Part shown: positions 59,402 to 64,000 of the stretch, piece by piece
Layout: each line of letters begins with the position of its first letter
Numbering within the stretch: position 1 is the stretch's first letter
NCBI GenBank assembly: GCA_037102815.1
Contig: BTPP01000009.1
Span: forward strand, 1,116,001 to 1,180,000
Direction: 5' to 3'
Source of the DNA: Neurospora intermedia
Taxonomy: Eukaryota; Ascomycota; Sordariomycetes; Sordariales; Sordariaceae
DNA: 64,000 bases
Notes under the pieces: model-generated
The model's database searches: none
Seen by the model: only the letters and a program-made list of their open reading frames with translations
What the model was told of the DNA's origin: nothing
Translations under genes and position numbers: made by a program

Positions 59402-60456
59402 TTGAACTGGTATGGTCCGATTTGTTGAGTGTGTGGCAACAGTGTAAAAGTTATAATCTCAAAATTGCGTCGATGGAGTCGGTCCCGGTTTCCAAATTGA
59501 GCTGCAAAGCTTGGAGATGCGGGTTCAAGAATAATTCTTGCAACCGTTGCATCTGTCGTTTGGACTCATGCAGTCGATCAATGCAGCTACCAAAGCAAGT
59601 CTACTGCAGTCTAAGACAGTGTGGAGACGAAAATTACGGGCACGCTGTCAGGTATGGTGTATTTTACGCTGCGTATCTAGATGTATTTTTGTAGCCCATT
59701 TGAGTCCAGACGTTTTTCCTATGACCCTCTGCTATGTGCTTGCTTTCCCTCTCCATGTCCAAATACCGCTGCTAGAATTAGTTCTTGGCAACTTTTTTCC
59801 ATGACTGCTCTTTATCATCAGCCGAATCACAAAAGGCAGCTCCGGGGCCGTTGCTCCTTGCCAATTGCCAAATCCCCACCATTCTCGTGGTTGTCCCACA
59901 GAACCCGCCGTAAGTGCAAGTTACCTAAGTAACGCAAATTTTCCACGGTACTTTTGTTGATGGTGGGTGGGTGGCTTGCAAAAGCCATTTCAGGAAATTC
60001 TACTTGCAATACGAGTGAGTTCATTCGCTGAAGCTTCGTCGGTCCAATACCAATTCTCGGCGCTGTAATACAGGTCCTGTATCACAGGACGTTTTCCCAC
60101 GCCTGCAACGTCTTTGCAAGTGACCGCCCGCTAAGGAAAAACCCCTAACTGCTTCCCCGAAGCAAGAAAGCGAAACAAGCATTGACAGAAACAGCGACAC
60201 CACGATCCAACTTTCTGAAATTCGCAAGCACAGTCCAACGTCGTCCTCAATGTACCTTGCTCGGCGTTGATTCGGTCACTCTGGTCCCTCTCATTCCTGA
60301 TTTGTTGATAGTCATAAAGACCCAGGAGCAACTTTATGAGTCCCCCACACGTGCGACTCTCCGCCAAAAAGCCGAATGCTTCAAGCCTAGAGGTTCCCTG
60401 ATGTCCAGAGAGCATGGCATCATCTGATCATCAGCACCCCAACAGATCCCCACCAT
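59402..60456. other. Gap downstream of the tRNA
   Basis: No gene is supported. Short overlapping frames on both strands lack motifs or splice logic. Confidence 0.4.
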
Positions 60457-60737
60457 GAGCGACGCAGCACTGCTAACACGAGAAGCCTTTCGACTTCAAA
60501 TTTCGCAACGACACGGCCGAAGCGCCTTGCCAGGTGTCTGACAGCGTCTGCTCGCGCCGCTCCCATTTCTGGCACGAAGGCAAGAAGAACGACTACGACC
60601 AGGCCCGCCTCAAAGTGATCAAGCTGCGTTTCCTGGCCCAGTGGTACCATAGTGACCCCAAGCTGGCCGAGCCGGTCAACCGAGCGTCGAGAGAGGATAC
60701 GAAGAAGAATTTTACTCTTGAGGAGGTAGCGACCTAG
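60457..60737 (+). pseudogene. Small frame-disrupted gene or fragment
   Basis: From about 60483 a frame reads EKPFDFKFRNDTAEAPCQVS, then SHFWHEGKKNDYDQARLKV and LRFLAQWYHSDPKLAEPV, ending at a TAG at 60735-60737. It looks like real, charged protein sequence. The nearest good start (ATG 60456, MSDAALL) is in a different frame and no intron links them. It is either a fragment or a gene whose first exon was not found. It runs tail-to-tail with the F-box-like gene. Confidence 0.3.
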
Positions 60738-60924
60738 TGTAGACGGAGGATGCTGAGCTGTAGAATAAGGCAGCCAAGTCCTGGTTTCCTGCCAAATCAC
60801 TCCAAACAGCCTCATCATGCTGACTAAACTAAATGTATCCAATCCACACCCTTTAACCTCCAGGTTGATTATCCAAGACGCCTCCAAGCCCGCTCATGCT
60901 CTCACCAACTAAGAGATATTGCCT

Positions 60925-62865
60925 TCACTCAATCAAACCGGCATATCTCCACATCGCCCTTATCTCCCTGTTCGTCACCTCCCTTTCCCAATCCTCCTGT
61001 CCCATTCCATAAGGCACCCCTTGCGCCGCAGAGTAAACTTCATGCCGAACACCCACCACTCTCAGCAGGAATTCGTCGGCGTGCACAGCTCGAAAGAGCG
61101 GCCCCCACTCCTTTAGCTTGTCCATGATGAGCTGCTTTTCCGTCAAGGGTACATTCACCTGCGGCCAGCGAGGAATGTCAATCAGGCTGGTGCGGAGCTT
61201 CACGGTGAGGAATGCCAGTTTCCTGCAAGGTAAGTCGGGGTGCAGGGACGGTGAGAAGAAGGACAGCATGTACGCCAGCTCCGTGGTGATGGTGTCGCTA
61301 AAGTCGGCGGAGCAGTCGAGGTGCAGGATGATTCCGCGGATCATGGGCAGGATGGCCGGGCGCTCCGCAGCGAAGACGGGGAAGAGGTGAGGGCCGTAGG
61401 GGAATTCGGCCGTGCAGTTGGGATACAGAGTTTCTCCGAGTTCTTTTGTGACACCTGGTGATAGCTGAGAAAGTCGCAGCACGTTTTGGTATTGATGAGG
61501 AGAACGAAAACGACAGCGGGGCTCGTAAGCGGTGGAGTGTGGACAAACGCGGCGCGACGTTTGCAGAGCGACAATCTCCTCGTCTGTCTCCCAGATGTGT
61601 GGCCTGTAGACCATGACGAAATCGTAGTCCACATATTCTAATGGATCACTGTATTCGTCATCATCATCATCAAATATTGGAGGGTCCAGGTGCTCCGCGT
61701 CTAGGCCATCCTCCGCTGTGGCGAGGGAACTTGATTCCGGGATGGCGATGGCAGGTCTGAGAAGAGGCGTCGAAGGAGCAGAGACTTTGGAAGATGTCGG
61801 CGTTGAAGATTGGGCTGGGCCGTTGGAGGATGGCTCACCCGAGGCCGATGACTTGATGCAGGAGGCGTCTGTATCCTCCTGCTCGTCGCTGGTCGGCTCT
61901 GTGTTATATGGATGTCGGGAAACGGTAACAAACTCATTGTTGTTTTCTCTTTCGATATCGTCAAAAATGTACTCTAACTCCTCTTCATCTTCGAGGGCCC
62001 ATGTAAAGCCACAAAGGAGGTCGCAGCATTTTTCCAACAAAGGATCGATGAGAAGTCGGTGTGATTGAGTCGGGCCCTCACCATCCCGCCTATTCGTAGC
62101 GAGAACTGCCCGATGGACACCGTCAGGATCGCATATGGGATCTCGACTAAGCACAAGCCTACGACTAGATGCTCTGGGAACAAACGTAGCAACTTCCTCG
62201 CCGTTATCCAACGTGTCATCATCGCTCGACTCATCATCGCTCGACTCATCACTGTCAGAGTAATCGTCTGTGTCCTCCTCGGTCATCTCGTCCTCGTCCC
62301 AGGATAATTGTTCCAATTCTTGCGAAACCCCTTCGCTCTGGAGCCACCCATCCGGAATTGTCTCAGCAGTACCGGATTGGATCTCCTTGTAGGTAGCAAG
62401 AGGGTCGACGGTCTGTCGAGTTGCAGCCATCTGGCTCAAGTTTCGAGAAGAGACATTACCAGTGACAGTGAGGTTATCAGTGGGAAAGGGTGATTCGTGG
62501 GAGAAAGAGCTCTCGACGACTTGGAAGCGGATACCCTTACCCCTGAAGGATTGTGGTACAAGATTATCGTCGTAGCATTCTTTGAGTGGAGCGATAATTT
62601 TTCCGAATACTTGATAGAGTATTTCCGGGGGGAGGTCTGTGACGGAAAGGCTTTTATTGACGGTGGGTTCGTCCGAAGATGATGTGGTAGATTGTACGCT
62701 TCGACCGACAGCGGATGTGAAGAATTGCCGGACTTGCAGAGGGTAGGCCGGCTCATACTCCAATGACTCTGGATTATCGTCATTGAAGGAGTTCCAGTCC
62801 TTCCTCGGAGACAAGTCAAAGGAACCGAAGCCCCCAACGAAACCATTCCTGTTCGTAGAACCCAT
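60925..62865 (-). CDS. F-box-like protein with long acidic linker
   Basis: A single-exon frame of 646 residues starts MGSTNRNGFVGG. A short F-box-like motif (VTDLPPEILYQVFGKII, about 75-90) suggests binding to the SCF adaptor Skp1. Residues about 200-240 and 390-420 are highly acidic (DEDEMTEEDTDDYSDSDESS is typical), separated by Ser/Thr/Pro-rich disordered sequence. The C-terminal third (VCPHSTAYEPRCRF, PMIRGIILHLDCSADFSD, KLAFLTVKLRTSLIDIPRWP) is folded and resembles the substrate-recognition regions of fungal F-box proteins that describe a family-level residue count. Its substrate is unknown. The start is supported by an in-frame run and a good Kozak-like context. Confidence 0.7.
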   Translation of the reverse strand: MGSTNRNGFVGGFGSFDLSPRKDWNSFNDDNPESLEYEPAYPLQVRQFFTSAVGRSVQSTTSSSDEPTVNKSLSVTDLPPEILYQVFGKIIAPLKECYDDNLVPQSFRGKGIRFQVVESSFSHESPFPTDNLTVTGNVSSRNLSQMAATRQTVDPLATYKEIQSGTAETIPDGWLQSEGVSQELEQLSWDEDEMTEEDTDDYSDSDESSDDESSDDDTLDNGEEVATFVPRASSRRLVLSRDPICDPDGVHRAVLATNRRDGEGPTQSHRLLIDPLLEKCCDLLCGFTWALEDEEELEYIFDDIERENNNEFVTVSRHPYNTEPTSDEQEDTDASCIKSSASGEPSSNGPAQSSTPTSSKVSAPSTPLLRPAIAIPESSSLATAEDGLDAEHLDPPIFDDDDDEYSDPLEYVDYDFVMVYRPHIWETDEEIVALQTSRRVCPHSTAYEPRCRFRSPHQYQNVLRLSQLSPGVTKELGETLYPNCTAEFPYGPHLFPVFAAERPAILPMIRGIILHLDCSADFSDTITTELAYMLSFFSPSLHPDLPCRKLAFLTVKLRTSLIDIPRWPQVNVPLTEKQLIMDKLKEWGPLFRAVHADEFLLRVVGVRHEVYSAAQGVPYGMGQEDWEREVTNREIRAMWRYAGLIE

Positions 62866-64000
62866 GATGATTGCGTTTGGTTATATGGCTACTAATTGGT
62901 TGCTGTGAAAGGGTGAGGTCGAGTAGCGGTTGGAAACGTTCAGGAAGCAGTACAGTCGAGACATTGTAGGTAGCAAGAAAAGGGAAAATCAGAATGATTT
63001 TTATATCTCCATGTTCTGAAATGTCCCTTCAATAGACGCAACAGCCTACCCTGATGACGTGAAGGCGTGCAGTATCTACTCGTCCATTCGTCGGCAGCCA
63101 CCAGTTTTGTACCATAGCGGAAAATTGCGTTTTAGAACATCCAATGTTTAGGCGGTACTGCCTAAAGACCGGAAAAAAGCAGTATTTGGGAGGACTACAA
63201 TGCCTCGAGTCGTTCGTTCCGGGAACGAGCCTAATCAGTGCAGGTTAGCACAGATATGCCAGCATACTGCAACATGTATGTCTAGGTACCAGAATCGTAT
63301 ACAAGACATTGATTCTGTGTTCTCGCCCTCCAGTGGTCTTGAAAAACAGGAGGAAAAACAGAACACGGGAAGAACGTGTCCCCCACTGTACATTCAAGAA
63401 CATACATATGTCAGCGTCGGCTGGTTTCCCACAACGAGCGGCCCGAGTGAATGCGGTAACCAGCTGCTTGGCGTACATGTAGATCTGCACACCCCGAGGT
63501 GCCGGTGCGGCAAGATGGAAGGACATCTTGGGGTGAAGGTTTTGTTGGAGCACTGCCATCCAAGCACCAAGCATTCCAGAGCGTCACCGCGGAGTGTCGG
63601 CGGATTTAGACGAAGAAGATCTCGCAGTCCAAGGTTTGAAGCTTTGCCGCTCAGTACCCTTGGTGATGCCGTCTCATGGTGGACTTTTGTGACTCCCGAA
63701 GCAGCCTGTGGCCTGCGATCCCTGATAGAGATGAGGGGAAGCATGTATGCATGTGTGATGGGAGACAGTGGCATCCTGTGCCATCTTATAACTTACAGCC
63801 TCCCATCATGTAGCCTGCGCAAGGTGCGGTGACTCTGGATTGTGTCTTTACCATAGTGTTTGTGTCGTCTGTGACTCGGTATCAAGCAGCGTGAAGTAAA
63901 CAAGAAACGATTGCCTGCCATGTGGCCACTTGAGTGCTTTGAGAAGCAACGAGAATCGGAGCCTTTCCGCTAGCAGGCATTTCTTCGTGTATAGTAGCTT
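62866..64000. other. Right edge of the window
   Basis: A 210-codon frame at 63200-63832 on the plus strand (MPRVVRSGNEPNQ start, Cys-rich, with HCHPSTKHSRASPRS) has no signal peptide, domain or introns and overlaps other frames; it is probably chance. Otherwise the region holds the leader of the F-box-like gene. Confidence 0.3.

Overview
The window looks like nuclear DNA of a filamentous ascomycete, most likely a Sordariomycete. Introns are short (about 60-120 nt) with GTAAGT-type donors and CTRAC-like branch sites. Gene codons are GC-leaning. The window also holds a SETD-type methyltransferase, a fungal multidrug-type MFS carrier, a CE4 deacetylase, an intron-bearing tRNA-Glu, and an AT-rich island whose embedded retroelement carries RIP-like transitions. 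The species is not identifiable from the sequence alone.

Region 1 (1-18 kb) is an array of at least ten copies of an unrecognised gene family. Two subfamilies are present. Subfamily 1 (1-9 kb, all on +) has a short first exon, a core exon of exactly 237 nt beginning [I/V]-[D/E] and carrying an RFGYAVG-like block, an Asn/Val-repeat exon, and an acidic last exon ending in EWEIV-like residues. Subfamily 2 (9-18 kb, both strands) has a variable first exon, a short exon of about 69 nt ending in an 'IPI-x-DI'-like motif, a helical core exon and a short tail exon. Almost every intron in every copy is phase 1 and exon lengths recur, so the copies appear related by duplication. Three non-autonomous DNA elements have landed inside subfamily 1: one next to the stop of a copy, one between the TATA box and start codon of a copy, and one inside the core exon of a copy.

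Region 2 (19.07-38.09 kb) is an AT-rich island that resolves into one very large hAT-type DNA transposon. It has terminal inverted repeats starting CAGAGTTGGG and a perfect 8-bp target duplication (CTTGCATA). It contains an 11-exon hAT transposase gene, two further intron-containing genes on the opposite strand, subterminal TAGTACTAG-rich repeats, and a decayed Ty3/Gypsy LTR retrotransposon that sits in an intron of the transposase gene. Two more subfamily-2 genes lie just beyond it (39.4-41.3 kb), so the transposon appears to have split the family array.

Region 3 (43-64 kb) is ordinary chromosome: a secreted polysaccharide (chitin) deacetylase, a SET-domain lysine methyltransferase, a DHA1-like MFS transporter, a short-chain dehydrogenase, an Arg/Ser-rich small protein, a coiled-coil protein, a tRNA-Glu(CUC), a second copy of one of the short DNA elements, and an F-box-like protein. 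The most notable content is the rapidly duplicated phase-1-intron family and the cargo-bearing hAT element. No function can be assigned to the family from sequence alone.
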